The notes below the pieces were generated by a model. That model was given only the letters and a program-made list of their open reading frames with translations, did not search any database and was not told where the DNA came from. 10,845 nucleotides of DNA from Xanthobacteraceae bacterium (GTDB lineage: Bacteria; Pseudomonadota; Alphaproteobacteria; Rhizobiales; Xanthobacteraceae), in the NCBI GenBank assembly GCA_030040825.1, contig JASHSY010000269.1:1-10845 (forward strand). Direction: 5' to 3'. The stretch's first letter is position 1, and each line of letters opens with the position of its first letter. A program made the translations under genes and the position numbers. Shown in pieces: positions 1 to 7,016 of the stretch.

Positions 1-636
1 ATCGAAGACCCGAATGAAATCGATAAAGTGCGCAAGCTCGGCGTCATCGACCTGCCGACCATTCAAAAGAAACTCAATCTGCACTATTCATTGTCGCTCG
101 ATTTGTTTGGGTCGGAGGTCTCGACCAACGCGGCCAACTCGTTCAATGCGAGCCTCAAGGGCCGTTTCCAGGAGACCAAGATCGACGACGATCACCGACT
201 GGAGCATTCGACCTATCCGGTGCTCAAGCTGATCGATGGCGAAATCAAGCGGATCGACGAGCCGGCGCTCACTGCGGTCAATATGCGGCTGCGCGACGAC
301 TACACCGCCGACTGCCAGCGCGGCATCGATCGCTGGAACAAAGCGATCGGCAAGACCGGCGTAGCGTTCCAATTCACGCTGCCGCACGTCGGTTTTCATC
401 GCCAGATCGGCGAATTCAAGGATGTTAAAGTATCGCCGGCGGGCGTGCTCGTCGACGACGCGACCTGGAACCGCGAGATCGGCAAATGGCTGCCGTCGAA
501 GGATGACGGCGATTTCATCGTCAGCCTGATGAACCCGGTGACCGAACCGGGCAAGTTCGCCAGCTGGATCGCGCCGCCGCGGCTCGGCATCGACAACAAG
601 CCCGGCGATTTCGAATACGTGAAGATCGCGGCATGA
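1..636 (+). CDS. boxB: Benzoyl-CoA 2,3-epoxidase subunit BoxB, C-terminal part (5' truncated by window)
   Basis: BoxB is the di-iron oxygenase component that, with the reductase BoxA, epoxidises benzoyl-CoA at the 2,3 position in the aerobic CoA-dependent benzoate pathway of the cytoplasm. Frame 1 is open from the first base and ends at TGA 634-636, giving 211 visible residues. The family is about 470 residues, so roughly the N-terminal half lies off the left edge. A GTG at 28 is internal and not the start. Recognition rests on family-like stretches: LHYSLSLDLFGSE, NAANSFNASLKGR, a DDH motif, LRDDYTADCQRGIDRWNK, and the C-terminal EPGKFASWIAPP followed by FEYVKI. I matched these from memory of BoxB proteins. 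The iron ligands are probably in the missing half. The gene converges on dps with a 19-bp gap. Other box genes would be expected upstream, outside the window. Confidence 0.9.
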   Translation: MEDPNEIDKVRKLGVIDLPTIQKKLNLHYSLSLDLFGSEVSTNAANSFNASLKGRFQETKIDDDHRLEHSTYPVLKLIDGEIKRIDEPALTAVNMRLRDDYTADCQRGIDRWNKAIGKTGVAFQFTLPHVGFHRQIGEFKDVKVSPAGVLVDDATWNREIGKWLPSKDDGDFIVSLMNPVTEPGKFASWIAPPRLGIDNKPGDFEYVKIAA

Positions 637-655
637 GGGCGATCGGGGTCGGACC

Positions 656-1168
656 TCAGCCCCGGTTACGCGTGGCCTCGAACAGGAACCAGGTGCGGCG
701 CTCGGTCTCGTCGATCCAGTTCTCCAGGAGGCTGGTCGTTGCGACATCTTCGTGCTCGTCGCACAAATCGTGCGTCTCGCGCATGGCGGCCGTCAGTTGC
801 TTGTTGTCATCGCGCAACTCGGCCAGCATGTCCTCGGCTGTCACGTAGTCGGCATCGTTATCCGCGATGCGTTTAAGGCGCTCGATATGGCCGATCGAGC
901 GGATCGTCGTGCCGCCGATCTTGCGAACCCGTTCGGCCATATCGTCGGTCATCGCGAAAATCTGGTCGCTCTGTTCGTCAAGCAACAGGTGGTAGTCGCG
1001 GAAATGCGAGCCGGACATATGCCAGTGAAAGTTTTTGGTTTTGATGTATAGAGCGAACACGTCGGCGAGCAGCGCATTGAGCGCGCCGGAAATGTCCTTG
1101 ATCGCATTCGATTTGAGGTCGGTCGGCGTGGCCAGCGGCGCTCGCACGGATTTCTGATTGGTGCTCAT
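656..1168 (-). CDS. dps: Dps family DNA-binding ferritin-like protein
   Basis: This 170-residue protein is a Dps mini-ferritin. The family forms 12-subunit shells that oxidise Fe(II) with hydrogen peroxide, store the iron and often coat DNA in stress or stationary phase. The ferroxidase signature is complete: H48 in NFHWH, H60 and D64 in DYHLLLDEQ, and D75 and E79 in TDDMAER, with the spacing seen in Dps proteins such as Listeria Dps. The N-terminal tail (residues 1-22) holds three lysines and one arginine and could contact DNA, which is inference. The start is ATG 1168 with AAGGGA (plus-strand 1175-1180) six bases upstream. The gene lies 104 bp downstream of the creatininase-family gene on the same strand. 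A 5-bp inverted repeat, CAATT-8-AATTG (1182-1199), lies just upstream of its ribosome binding site. I saw no OxyR or Fur/Irr box. Confidence 0.93.
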   Translation of the reverse strand: MSTNQKSVRAPLATPTDLKSNAIKDISGALNALLADVFALYIKTKNFHWHMSGSHFRDYHLLLDEQSDQIFAMTDDMAERVRKIGGTTIRSIGHIERLKRIADNDADYVTAEDMLAELRDDNKQLTAAMRETHDLCDEHEDVATTSLLENWIDETERRTWFLFEATRNRG

Positions 1169-1247
1169 ATCGGGTCCCTTACAATTGCTGATAGAATTGC
1201 AGCGGATTCATCACGCGCAAATGCCAAGTAAACCATTGAGAAGTAGA

Positions 1248-1262
1248 GCCTTTGGCGAAGGC
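1248..1262 (-). terminator. Weak candidate terminator after the creatininase-family gene
   Basis: On the minus strand a GCCTT / AAGGC stem with the 5-nt loop CGCCA lies about 10 bp after the stop of the creatininase-family gene. It is followed by the pyrimidine-rich stretch TCTACTTCTC rather than a run of T. The stem is only 5 bp, so this could be chance. If real, it would separate the creatininase-family gene from dps. Confidence 0.25.
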
Positions 1263-1272
1263 GACGTGACGC

Positions 1273-2097
1273 TTAGATGCGGGTCGGCAGCGGTCCGTCG
1301 TGCAACCGACCAAGATCAAAACGATCAATCTCGCGCAGGAGTTCCACGAAGGCTTGCGCACCGTGCGCGAGCGCCGCTTCGCCCTTGCCCGCGGTCGCCA
1401 GTGTCGCGTCGCCGATCGCGCCGCTGTCGTTGAGATCCTGGGTCATCCAGGCAAAACCGGCCGGCCGGTGAGCGCCGAGCCATTTGAATTCCTCAGCCAT
1501 GGCAACGGTTGCCGGCGTAGCCCTTGGCGCTTGCGCCGCGTGTACCATCTGCGGCTTGGCGGCAAGCATCAACGACGTTTCGATATCACCGCCGTGAATG
1601 CCGTGCCGTTTCTCCTCGCGTGAGAACGTGCCGTCAGGATAGCCGAACCGGTGCCAGCCGACAGTGACTGCAAGCATGTCGCGGCTGGCGCGCAAATCGC
1701 GCGCCACCGATTCCATGGCGGCGACATTGCCGCCGTGGCTGGTGATCAACACAAGCTTGCGCAATCCGGCACGGGCGAGGCTCTCGCCGATCTCGGTCCA
1801 GGTCGCGATCGCGGTTGCCGCCGAAACAGTCAGCGTGCCCGGATAGGCGATGTGTTCGACCGAAACGCCGATCTTTTGTACCGGCAGAAAGGTGACCGGC
1901 AGCACTTCGGGAAGTATGTCACGCACGCGGCTGAGATAGGACTCGGCAATGAAGCTATCGACGCCCAGCGGCAGATGCGGCCCATGCTGCTCGACCGCCG
2001 CCAAGGGCAGCACGGCGATCCAGCGTGCGGCGGCGGCGCCGGCGCTTTCGATCTCGCGCCATGTCATCTCCATCCAGTCGTGCTTCGGCAGATTCAT
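1273..2097 (-). CDS. Creatininase-family amidohydrolase
   Basis: This 274-residue cytoplasmic protein belongs to the creatininase superfamily of metal-dependent hydrolases. Known members open creatinine, deformylate a formamidopyrimidine in archaeal flavin/F420 synthesis (ArfB), or process mycofactocin (MftE). The family metal-site motifs are present: E36, H38 and D47 in EQHGPHLPLGVD, the SHGGN motif with H121, and HGGDIETS with H168 and E173. Length is normal for the family. The start is ATG 2097, with only a poor GCGAGA-like ribosome binding site. The gene is divergent from an ABC importer operon with 63 bp between start codons, so the enzyme may act on the imported compound; that is inference. 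The true substrate cannot be read from the sequence. Confidence in the family is high and in any reaction low. Confidence 0.9.
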   Translation of the reverse strand: MNLPKHDWMEMTWREIESAGAAAARWIAVLPLAAVEQHGPHLPLGVDSFIAESYLSRVRDILPEVLPVTFLPVQKIGVSVEHIAYPGTLTVSAATAIATWTEIGESLARAGLRKLVLITSHGGNVAAMESVARDLRASRDMLAVTVGWHRFGYPDGTFSREEKRHGIHGGDIETSLMLAAKPQMVHAAQAPRATPATVAMAEEFKWLGAHRPAGFAWMTQDLNDSGAIGDATLATAGKGEAALAHGAQAFVELLREIDRFDLGRLHDGPLPTRI

Positions 2098-2160
2098 TGC
2101 GTGTCTCGCTAATTTCGTCCGCTTCCCATATTCTCGACTGGTGCGTGGAAAGGAGCAACC

Positions 2161-3183
2161 ATGCCGCTTGCGTCAACGTATTGGATAGGTCTCGCCTGGC
2201 TCGCTGGCTGTCTCGTCGCAGGCGGGACGGTATCCGCGCAGGCGCTCGACAAGGTCACTTTCGGCACCAATTGGGTTGCCGAAGCCGAACATGGCGGCTT
2301 CTACCAGGCGCTTGCCGACGGCACATATCGCAAATACGGACTCGATGTGACTATTGTGCCCGGCGGGCCGAACACCAACAACCGCATCCTGATGACCGTC
2401 GGCAAGCTCGACTTCTTCATCAGCGCCAACACGTTGGAGAGTTTCGATGCGGTCGCGCAAAACGTGCCGATCGTCGACGTTGCGGCGATGTTTCAGAAAG
2501 ACCCGCAGGTGCTGATCGTCCATCCCGACCGCGGCATCGACAAACTCGCCGATCTGAAAAAGCTGACGATCTTTGTCTCGCCGGAAGGCATGTCGAGCTA
2601 TTTCCAGTGGCTACGTGCCGACTACGGTTTCAAGGACAGCCAGATCAAGCCTTACACCTTCAATCCGCAGCCGTTCCTCGCCGACAAAAACAGCGCCATG
2701 CAGGGCTATGTGACGTCCGAGCCGTTCGCCATTGAGAAGGCGGCCGGGTTCAAGCCGAAAGTCTTCCTGCTCGCCGATGAAGGTTTTGCCGGCTATTCGA
2801 CGCTGATCGAGACCCGCCGCGAAATCATCGAGAAAAAGCCTTCCATCGTGCAGCGTTTCGTCGATGCATCGATCGTCGGCTGGTATAATTATATCTACGG
2901 CGACAATGCGCCGGCCAACGCGCTGATCAAAAAGCAAAACCCGGAAATGACCGACGCACTGCTCGCCTACTCGGTTGCGAAAATGAAGGAATATGGCATC
3001 GTCGATTCCGGCGATGCGTTGACGCTCGGGCTCGGCGCCATGACCGATTCGCGGGTCAAGAATTTCTTCGACGAGATGGTGCGGGCGGGTGTGGTAAAAG
3101 CCGGCCTCGATTACCGTAAATCCTATACGTTGCAATTTGTCGACAAGAAGGTCGGGTTAGACCTGCGACCGAAACACCAGTGA
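2161..3183 (+). CDS. ABC transporter substrate-binding protein, NMT1/ThiY/SsuA type
   Basis: This 340-residue protein is a periplasmic binding protein of an ABC importer. Residues 1 to about 28 form a signal peptide: hydrophobic core GLAWLAGCLVAGG, then a VSAQA region with possible cleavage before LDKVTF. There is no lipobox. The mature part has the NMT1/THI5-like layout: FGTNWVAEAEHGGFYQAL, then KYGLDVTIVPGG, then NNRILMTVGKLDFF, and a central AMQGYVTSEPFAIEK. Relatives bind formylaminopyrimidine (ThiY), riboflavin (RibY), or sulfonates and nitrate. WxAExEHGGFYxA is closest in feel to pyrimidine/ThiY-like proteins, but I cannot assign the ligand. The ribosome binding site AAAGGAG (2149-2155) lies five bases before ATG 2161. 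It is the first gene of the importer operon. The 63-bp upstream gap has no room for a TPP riboswitch. Confidence 0.88.
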   Translation: MPLASTYWIGLAWLAGCLVAGGTVSAQALDKVTFGTNWVAEAEHGGFYQALADGTYRKYGLDVTIVPGGPNTNNRILMTVGKLDFFISANTLESFDAVAQNVPIVDVAAMFQKDPQVLIVHPDRGIDKLADLKKLTIFVSPEGMSSYFQWLRADYGFKDSQIKPYTFNPQPFLADKNSAMQGYVTSEPFAIEKAAGFKPKVFLLADEGFAGYSTLIETRREIIEKKPSIVQRFVDASIVGWYNYIYGDNAPANALIKKQNPEMTDALLAYSVAKMKEYGIVDSGDALTLGLGAMTDSRVKNFFDEMVRAGVVKAGLDYRKSYTLQFVDKKVGLDLRPKHQ

Positions 3184-3199
3184 TCGTCGTCGTCCCGAA

Positions 3200-3985
3200 G
3201 TGGCCGCTATTTCTTCCACTCCCCTGGTGGCGCTGCGCAACGTCGGTAAGACGTTTCCCAACGGCGTGGCGGCGCTTGCCGGACTCGACTTGGCTGTTCA
3301 GCCGGGAGAGTTCGTCGCGCTGCTCGGGCCGTCCGGCTGCGGTAAATCGACGGCGTTGCGGATCATCGCGGGCTTAAGCGAACCGACCAGCGGCCAGGTT
3401 GAATGGTCGCCGGCGAACGGTATCCAGCAGCAAAACCGGATCGGCTTTGTGTTCCAGGAGCCGACGCTGATGCCGTGGGCTTCGGTCTTCAACAACATCG
3501 CGCTGCCGCTCAAGCTCAAAGGCATGCTGCCGGCAAAAACGGCCGAGCGGGTCGAGGCGGTGCTTGAGCGCGTCGGCCTGCGCCAGTTCGGCGGCGCCTT
3601 TCCGCGCGAACTGTCCGGCGGTATGCGCATGCGCGTCTCGATCGCGCGGGCGCTGGTCACCGAGCCGCAGCTGTTGTTGCTGGACGAGCCGTTCGGGGCG
3701 CTGGACGAGATCACGCGCTTTAAGCTCAATGACGATTTGCTGCGGATGTGGCAGGCATTGCGCACGACCGTCGTCTTCGTCACTCATTCGGTTTTCGAAT
3801 CGGTCTATCTGTCGAGCCGCGTGGTGGTGATGGCGGCGCGGCCCGGGCGCGTGTTCCGGGAAGTCGCTGTCGACGCGCCCTATCCGCGCGAGGAGAGTTT
3901 CCGCACCTCGGCCGAATACGCCGGCTTCTGCCGCCAAGCCTCGCAAACGCTGGCGCAGGCGATGGCGGCGGGAGGCCAGGCATGA
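3200..3985 (+). CDS. ABC transporter ATP-binding protein (nitrate/sulfonate/pyrimidine importer type)
   Basis: This 261-residue protein is the ATPase that powers the importer encoded around it, on the cytoplasmic face of the membrane. All nucleotide-binding motifs are intact: Walker A GPSGCGKST (residues 43-51), Q-loop Q86 in FVFQEPTLMPW, signature LSGGM (138-142), Walker B LLLLDEP (158-164), D-loop ALD (167-169) and switch H196 in VTHSVFE. The family resembles SsuB, TauB and ThiZ. GTG 3200 is the only ATG, GTG or TTG between the in-frame stop at 3158-3160 and the conserved N-terminal strand, so it is the likely start despite lacking a clear Shine-Dalgarno. The gap after the binding-protein gene is 16 bp. 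The 3' end overlaps the permease start as ATGA at 3982-3985, indicating translational coupling. Confidence 0.93.
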   Translation: MAAISSTPLVALRNVGKTFPNGVAALAGLDLAVQPGEFVALLGPSGCGKSTALRIIAGLSEPTSGQVEWSPANGIQQQNRIGFVFQEPTLMPWASVFNNIALPLKLKGMLPAKTAERVEAVLERVGLRQFGGAFPRELSGGMRMRVSIARALVTEPQLLLLDEPFGALDEITRFKLNDDLLRMWQALRTTVVFVTHSVFESVYLSSRVVVMAARPGRVFREVAVDAPYPREESFRTSAEYAGFCRQASQTLAQAMAAGGQA

Positions 3986-4791
3986 GCGCGCATCGGCCCG
4001 ACCGCGATCGCCGCGAGCAGGCGTTACGCGTTGCTTTGCCGATCATTGTGCTGGTGCTCGGACTGGCGATTTGGGAATTGGCTGTACGGTTGGCGAACAT
4101 CCCGCCCTACGTGTTGCCCGCACCGGGGCGGATCGCGCAAACCCTCGTCGCCGACTGGTCTTTGCTCGCGCATTCACTGCTGGTTACGCTCGCCACGACA
4201 TTCGAGGGTTTTGTACTTGCGGCCGCCGGCGGCGTCGGGCTTGCGATATTGTTCAGCCAATCGCGGCTGATCGAATATTCGCTCTACCCCTACGCGGTAA
4301 TTCTGCAGGTGACGCCGGTTGTCGCCATCGCGCCGCTGTTGTTGATCTACCTGCCGCAGCACTTGGCCGTGCTCGCCTGCGCGTGGATTGTCGCCTTCTT
4401 CCCGGTGCTGGCGAACACGACCCTCGGGCTCAACTCGGTCGACCGCAATCTTGCCGATCTGTTTGCGCTCTACGGCGCGTCGCGTGGCGAGACGTTGTGG
4501 CGGCTGAAACTGCCGTCGGCGCTGCCTTACATGCTCGGCGGTCTGCGCATTGCCGGCGGGTTGTCGCTGATCGGCGCGGTGGTGGCGGAAATTGCCGCAG
4601 GCTCCGCGGGCGCCGGCTCGGGTCTGGCATATCGGATCGCCGAATCCGGCTATCGGCTTAATATCCCGCGCATGTTCGCGGCACTGCTGCTGCTCTCGGT
4701 CGCCGGTATCGTGATCTTTTACTTGCTTTCGTTGCTGAATTATTTGGCGCTACGGCGTTGGCACGAAAGCGCCTTGACGCCCGAAAAATAA
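3982..4791 (+). CDS. ABC transporter permease, BPD/SsuC type
   Basis: This 269-residue inner-membrane permease forms the channel of the importer. About six hydrophobic segments are visible, near residues 17-37, 66-92, 103-123, 125-147, 191-207 and 232-254. The cytoplasmic EAA-type loop that docks on the ATPase is at about 161-190, with the core FALYGASRGETLWRLKLPSA followed by LPYMLGGLRI. Length and layout match SsuC/TauC/ThiX-type permeases. ATG 3982 is chosen because GGAGG (3971-3975) precedes it by six bases and it overlaps the ATPase stop by four bases. The same frame is open upstream to 3748, but that extension lies inside the ATPase gene and is not permease-like. The gene ends the importer operon; the next gene on the strand begins 114 bp later. 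Confidence 0.93.
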   Translation: MSAHRPDRDRREQALRVALPIIVLVLGLAIWELAVRLANIPPYVLPAPGRIAQTLVADWSLLAHSLLVTLATTFEGFVLAAAGGVGLAILFSQSRLIEYSLYPYAVILQVTPVVAIAPLLLIYLPQHLAVLACAWIVAFFPVLANTTLGLNSVDRNLADLFALYGASRGETLWRLKLPSALPYMLGGLRIAGGLSLIGAVVAEIAAGSAGAGSGLAYRIAESGYRLNIPRMFAALLLLSVAGIVIFYLLSLLNYLALRRWHESALTPEK

Positions 4792-4838
4792 GGCGACAAC
4801 GAGAGCACTTGACCGGCGTGAGCCATTCGGGGATCAAA

Positions 4839-4905
4839 GGTCAGCCGTACGCCTTCGGACAGGCGTGGCCGGGGACCGTAAGCACGTCCGAAGGAGTTTC
4901 GACCA
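4839..4905 (+). promoter_or_regulatory. Structured 5' leader of the aminotransferase gene overlapping its ribosome binding site
   Basis: This is candidate cis-regulatory RNA. Hairpin P1 pairs ACGCCT (4849-4854) with AGGCGT (4861-4866) around a 6-nt loop TCGGAC (4855-4860). That loop is exactly complementary to GTCCGA (4886-4891), so an H-type pseudoknot is possible. In an alternative fold, CCTTCGGAC (4852-4860) pairs perfectly over 9 bp with GTCCGAAGG (4886-4894), which covers four of the six bases of the Shine-Dalgarno AAGGAG (4891-4896). GGTC (4839-4842) can close on GACC (4874-4877) or on GACC at 4811-4814. I see this pairing potential directly. Regulation is inference, and I recognise no known riboswitch class. 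Chance is possible in GC-rich sequence. Confidence 0.4.
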
Positions 4906-6114
4906 ATGCCGCAGAATGCTTCGCGCCAGCCTGGGCGCCATTTTTTGCAGATCCCTGGACCGACACCGGTTCCTGACCGCGTTCTGCGGGCGATTGACAT
5001 GCCGCTGATCGATCAGCGGGGACCGGAATTCTCCAAGCTCGGCAAGCGCGTACTCGAAGGCATCAAAACGATCTTCAAAACCACGCAACCGGTGATCATC
5101 TATACCGCGACCGGCACCGGCGCCTGGGAAGCAGCGCTCAGCAACACGCTTTCCCCCGGCGACCGTGTGCTGATGGTCGAGACCGGCCAGTTCGCCACAC
5201 TGTGGAAAGTCATGGCCGAGCGGCTGGGATTAAAGCCGGAATTCATCAAGACCGACTGGCGCGTCGGCGCCGATCCGAAAGTTATCGAAGAGCATTTGCG
5301 CAAGGACAAGGCGCAGGAGATCAAGGCGGTCTGCGTGGTGCACAGCGAGACCGCGACCGGCTGCATGTCGTCAATCGCCGAAATCCGCAAGGCGATCGAC
5401 GCCGCCGGGCATCCGGCGCTGCTTCTGGTCGACACCATTTCTTCGCTTGCTTCGACCGACTACCGCCACGACGAGTGGGGCGTCGATGTCAGCATCGGTG
5501 GCGCGCAAAAGGGATTGATGTTGCCGCCAGGCATGTCGTTCAACGCAGTCAGCGAGAAAGCATTGCGCGCATCCAAGACCGCCAAATTGCCGCGATCGTT
5601 CTTCCAGTGGGACGATATGCTGACGATGTACAAGAACGGTTACTTTCCTTACACGCCGGCGACGCAGATGCTGTACGGGCTGGATACCTCGATCACGATG
5701 CTGCACGAGGAGGGGCTCGATAACGTGTTCGCCCGCCACGACCGGCTGGCCGAGGCAACGCGGCGCGCCGTGCGCGCCTGGGGTCTGGAAATCCTCTGCC
5801 GCGATCCGAAGTATTACTCGCCGACCGTCACCGCCGTGCTGCTGCCCGACGGGCACGACGCCGATCAGTTCCGCGGCGTCGCTCTCAATACGTTCAATAT
5901 TTCCTACGGCGCAAGCTTCGGTCCGTATGTGAAGAAATATTTCCGCATCGGGCATCTTGGCGACATCAACGATGCGACGCTGATCGGCGCGCTCGGGGCC
6001 GCCGAAATGACGCTGACGCTTGCCGGCGTGCCGCACAAGAAAGGCGGCGTCCAGGCGGCGATGGACTACATCGCCTCGAGCCAGAACACGGTTGCGCGCG
6101 CAGCGGCGGAGTAA
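4906..6114 (+). CDS. sgaA: Class V aminotransferase, serine-glyoxylate aminotransferase type
   Basis: This 402-residue protein is a PLP-dependent class V (fold type I) aminotransferase. The closest match I recognise is serine-glyoxylate aminotransferase, which converts serine and glyoxylate to hydroxypyruvate and glycine in photorespiratory-type and serine-cycle metabolism. Supporting features are the N-terminal FLQIPGPTPVPDRVL, the TGTGAWEAA cofactor-phosphate region (about 70-77), D176 in LLLVDTISS (expected to contact the pyridine nitrogen) and K202 in GGAQKGLMLPPGM (expected Schiff-base lysine). The C-terminal FRIGHLGDIND motif is also typical. Start ATG 4906 has AAGGAG nine bases upstream, within a structured leader. 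It lies 114 bp after the importer operon and could be transcribed separately. Related enzymes use alanine, aspartate or aminoethylphosphonate, so substrate specificity is less certain than the family. Confidence 0.85.
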   Translation: MPQNASRQPGRHFLQIPGPTPVPDRVLRAIDMPLIDQRGPEFSKLGKRVLEGIKTIFKTTQPVIIYTATGTGAWEAALSNTLSPGDRVLMVETGQFATLWKVMAERLGLKPEFIKTDWRVGADPKVIEEHLRKDKAQEIKAVCVVHSETATGCMSSIAEIRKAIDAAGHPALLLVDTISSLASTDYRHDEWGVDVSIGGAQKGLMLPPGMSFNAVSEKALRASKTAKLPRSFFQWDDMLTMYKNGYFPYTPATQMLYGLDTSITMLHEEGLDNVFARHDRLAEATRRAVRAWGLEILCRDPKYYSPTVTAVLLPDGHDADQFRGVALNTFNISYGASFGPYVKKYFRIGHLGDINDATLIGALGAAEMTLTLAGVPHKKGGVQAAMDYIASSQNTVARAAAE

Positions 6115-6118
6115 TTTC

Positions 6119-6253
6119 CGTCACCCTGAGGTGCGAGCGTTAGGGAGCCTCGAAGGGCGGCGGCCCAGATGCCTCAGCCGCATCCTTCGAGGGCCGCCAT
6201 AGCGCGTGGAAGACGCGCGTAAACGCGCTTCTGGCGGCCACCTCAGGATGACG
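6119..6253. repeat. Dispersed palindromic repeat, family A copy 1
   Basis: This intergenic element fills the gap between the convergent aminotransferase and glutathione S-transferase genes. Its ends CGTCACCCTGAGGTG (6119-6133) and CACCTCAGGATGACG (6239-6253) are inverted repeats matching at 14 of 15 positions. Inside, CCTCGAAGG (6148-6156) pairs with CCTTCGAGG (6184-6192), and GGCCGCCA (6192-6199) pairs with TGGCGGCC (6232-6239). The module AAGACGCGCGTAAACGCGCT (6210-6229) recurs exactly in copy 2 at 8186-8205. It has no coding content. It resembles repeats I recall from Bradyrhizobium-like genomes and could act as a two-way transcript end. Confidence 0.85.
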
Positions 6254-6261
6254 ATGGAAAG

Positions 6262-6888
6262 TCACGCGAGCTTCACCGCGGCGACCTGGGCCTTGTAGGC
6301 AGGCCGCGCGGCAATTGCGGTGTACCAGCGCTCGAAATTCGGAAACGCTGGCCGTTCCGGCACCAGTTGACGGTAGCGGTTGGCCATGACCGCCGGCGGG
6401 ATGTCGCCGTACGAAAACGCGTCGCCGGCAACGAACGCCGACTTGCCGAGTTCGGCATCGAGCAGCGCGATCGCCTCAGTCGTACGCCTTTTCGATTCTT
6501 CGATCGCCGCGTGATTGCGCTTTTCGGGCGATGTCCGGATCAGGCCCCAGAAGGCTTGGAAGATCGCCGGCCCAAGCACGCTGAGTTGCCAATCCATCCA
6601 CGCGCTGGCGCGTGCACGCGCCCGCAGATCGGCGGGTTCGAGCACGGCAGCCCGATGCTTGGCGGCGAGGTAGCGCACGATGGAGTTGGATTCCCACAGC
6701 AGGAAGCCGTCTTCTTCTTCCAGCGTCGGCACCAGCCCATTCGGATTCATGGCGAGATAGGCGGCCTCGCGATTGCCGCCAAACGGCCCGCCAATATCGA
6801 TGCGCTCGTGCGGCAGGCCGATCTCGCCGATCGCCCAAATCACTTTCTGCACGTTCGCCGATGTGTTGCGTCCCCAGATCTTGATCAT
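6262..6888 (-). CDS. Glutathione S-transferase family protein
   Basis: This 208-residue soluble protein has the two-domain glutathione S-transferase layout. Residues 1 to about 80 form a thioredoxin-like domain with GRNTSANVQKV at the start (S10 is a candidate glutathione-activating residue), NPNGLVPTLEE carrying the cis-proline region (about 48-58), and ESNSIVRYLA (66-75), the usual gamma-glutamyl contact. Residues about 90-208 are the alpha-helical domain, including the SYGDIPPAVMANR segment. Members conjugate or reduce electrophiles with glutathione; the substrate is unknown here. Start ATG 6888 has AGAAGGAAAT just upstream. It is the last gene of the minus-strand string and is separated from the Trm112-like gene by a palindromic repeat, so it may have its own promoter. 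Confidence 0.9.
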   Translation of the reverse strand: MIKIWGRNTSANVQKVIWAIGEIGLPHERIDIGGPFGGNREAAYLAMNPNGLVPTLEEEDGFLLWESNSIVRYLAAKHRAAVLEPADLRARARASAWMDWQLSVLGPAIFQAFWGLIRTSPEKRNHAAIEESKRRTTEAIALLDAELGKSAFVAGDAFSYGDIPPAVMANRYRQLVPERPAFPNFERWYTAIAARPAYKAQVAAVKLA

Positions 6889-6914
6889 TAATTTCCTTCT
6901 TCGTCCTTCTTTGC

Positions 6915-7013
6915 GTCATGCCCGGCCTTGCGCCGGGCATCCACGTCTTCGCATGATTGACCACGATGATTGACCGTTAAGACGTGGACGGCCGGGACAG
7001 GCCCGGCCATGAC
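6915..7013. repeat. Dispersed palindromic repeat, family B
   Basis: This imperfect palindrome lies between the GST and Trm112-like genes. Its outer ends are GTCATGCCCGGCC (from 6915) and GGCCATGAC (to 7013). Its inner arms CCACGTCTT (6941-6949) and AAGACGTGG (6979-6987) are perfect, and a small GCCCGGCCTTGCGCCGGGC stem sits in the left half. A short ATGATTGACC-like stretch occurs twice in the loop (6953-6962 and 6966-6975, approximate). The pattern resembles GTCATGCCCGG repeats that I recall from Bradyrhizobiaceae. It ends 4 bp before the Trm112-like stop codon and may form that gene's transcript end. Confidence 0.8.
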
Positions 7014-7016
7014 CGA

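Noticed and set aside
644..664. CGGGG / CCCCG inverted repeat between boxB and dps, considered as a two-way terminator
   Set aside because: It has only 5-bp arms, overlaps the dps stop codon, and has no T tail on either strand.
88..747. 219-residue minus-strand frame opposite boxB
   Set aside because: Its arginine-rich, low-complexity composition is typical of an antisense shadow of a real gene.
2098..2160. TPP riboswitch or operator between the creatininase-family and binding-protein genes
   Set aside because: The gap is only 63 bp and shows no riboswitch-like conserved sequence, clear palindrome or convincing promoter pair.
3748..3981. 78-residue upstream extension of the permease frame
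   Set aside because: It lies wholly inside the ATPase gene, is not hydrophobic or permease-like, and ATG 3982 has a good ribosome binding site and a 4-bp overlap.
4758..4976. Small plus-strand frame spanning the aminotransferase leader
   Set aside because: It overlaps both flanking genes in another frame, has no ribosome binding site and no recognisable domain.
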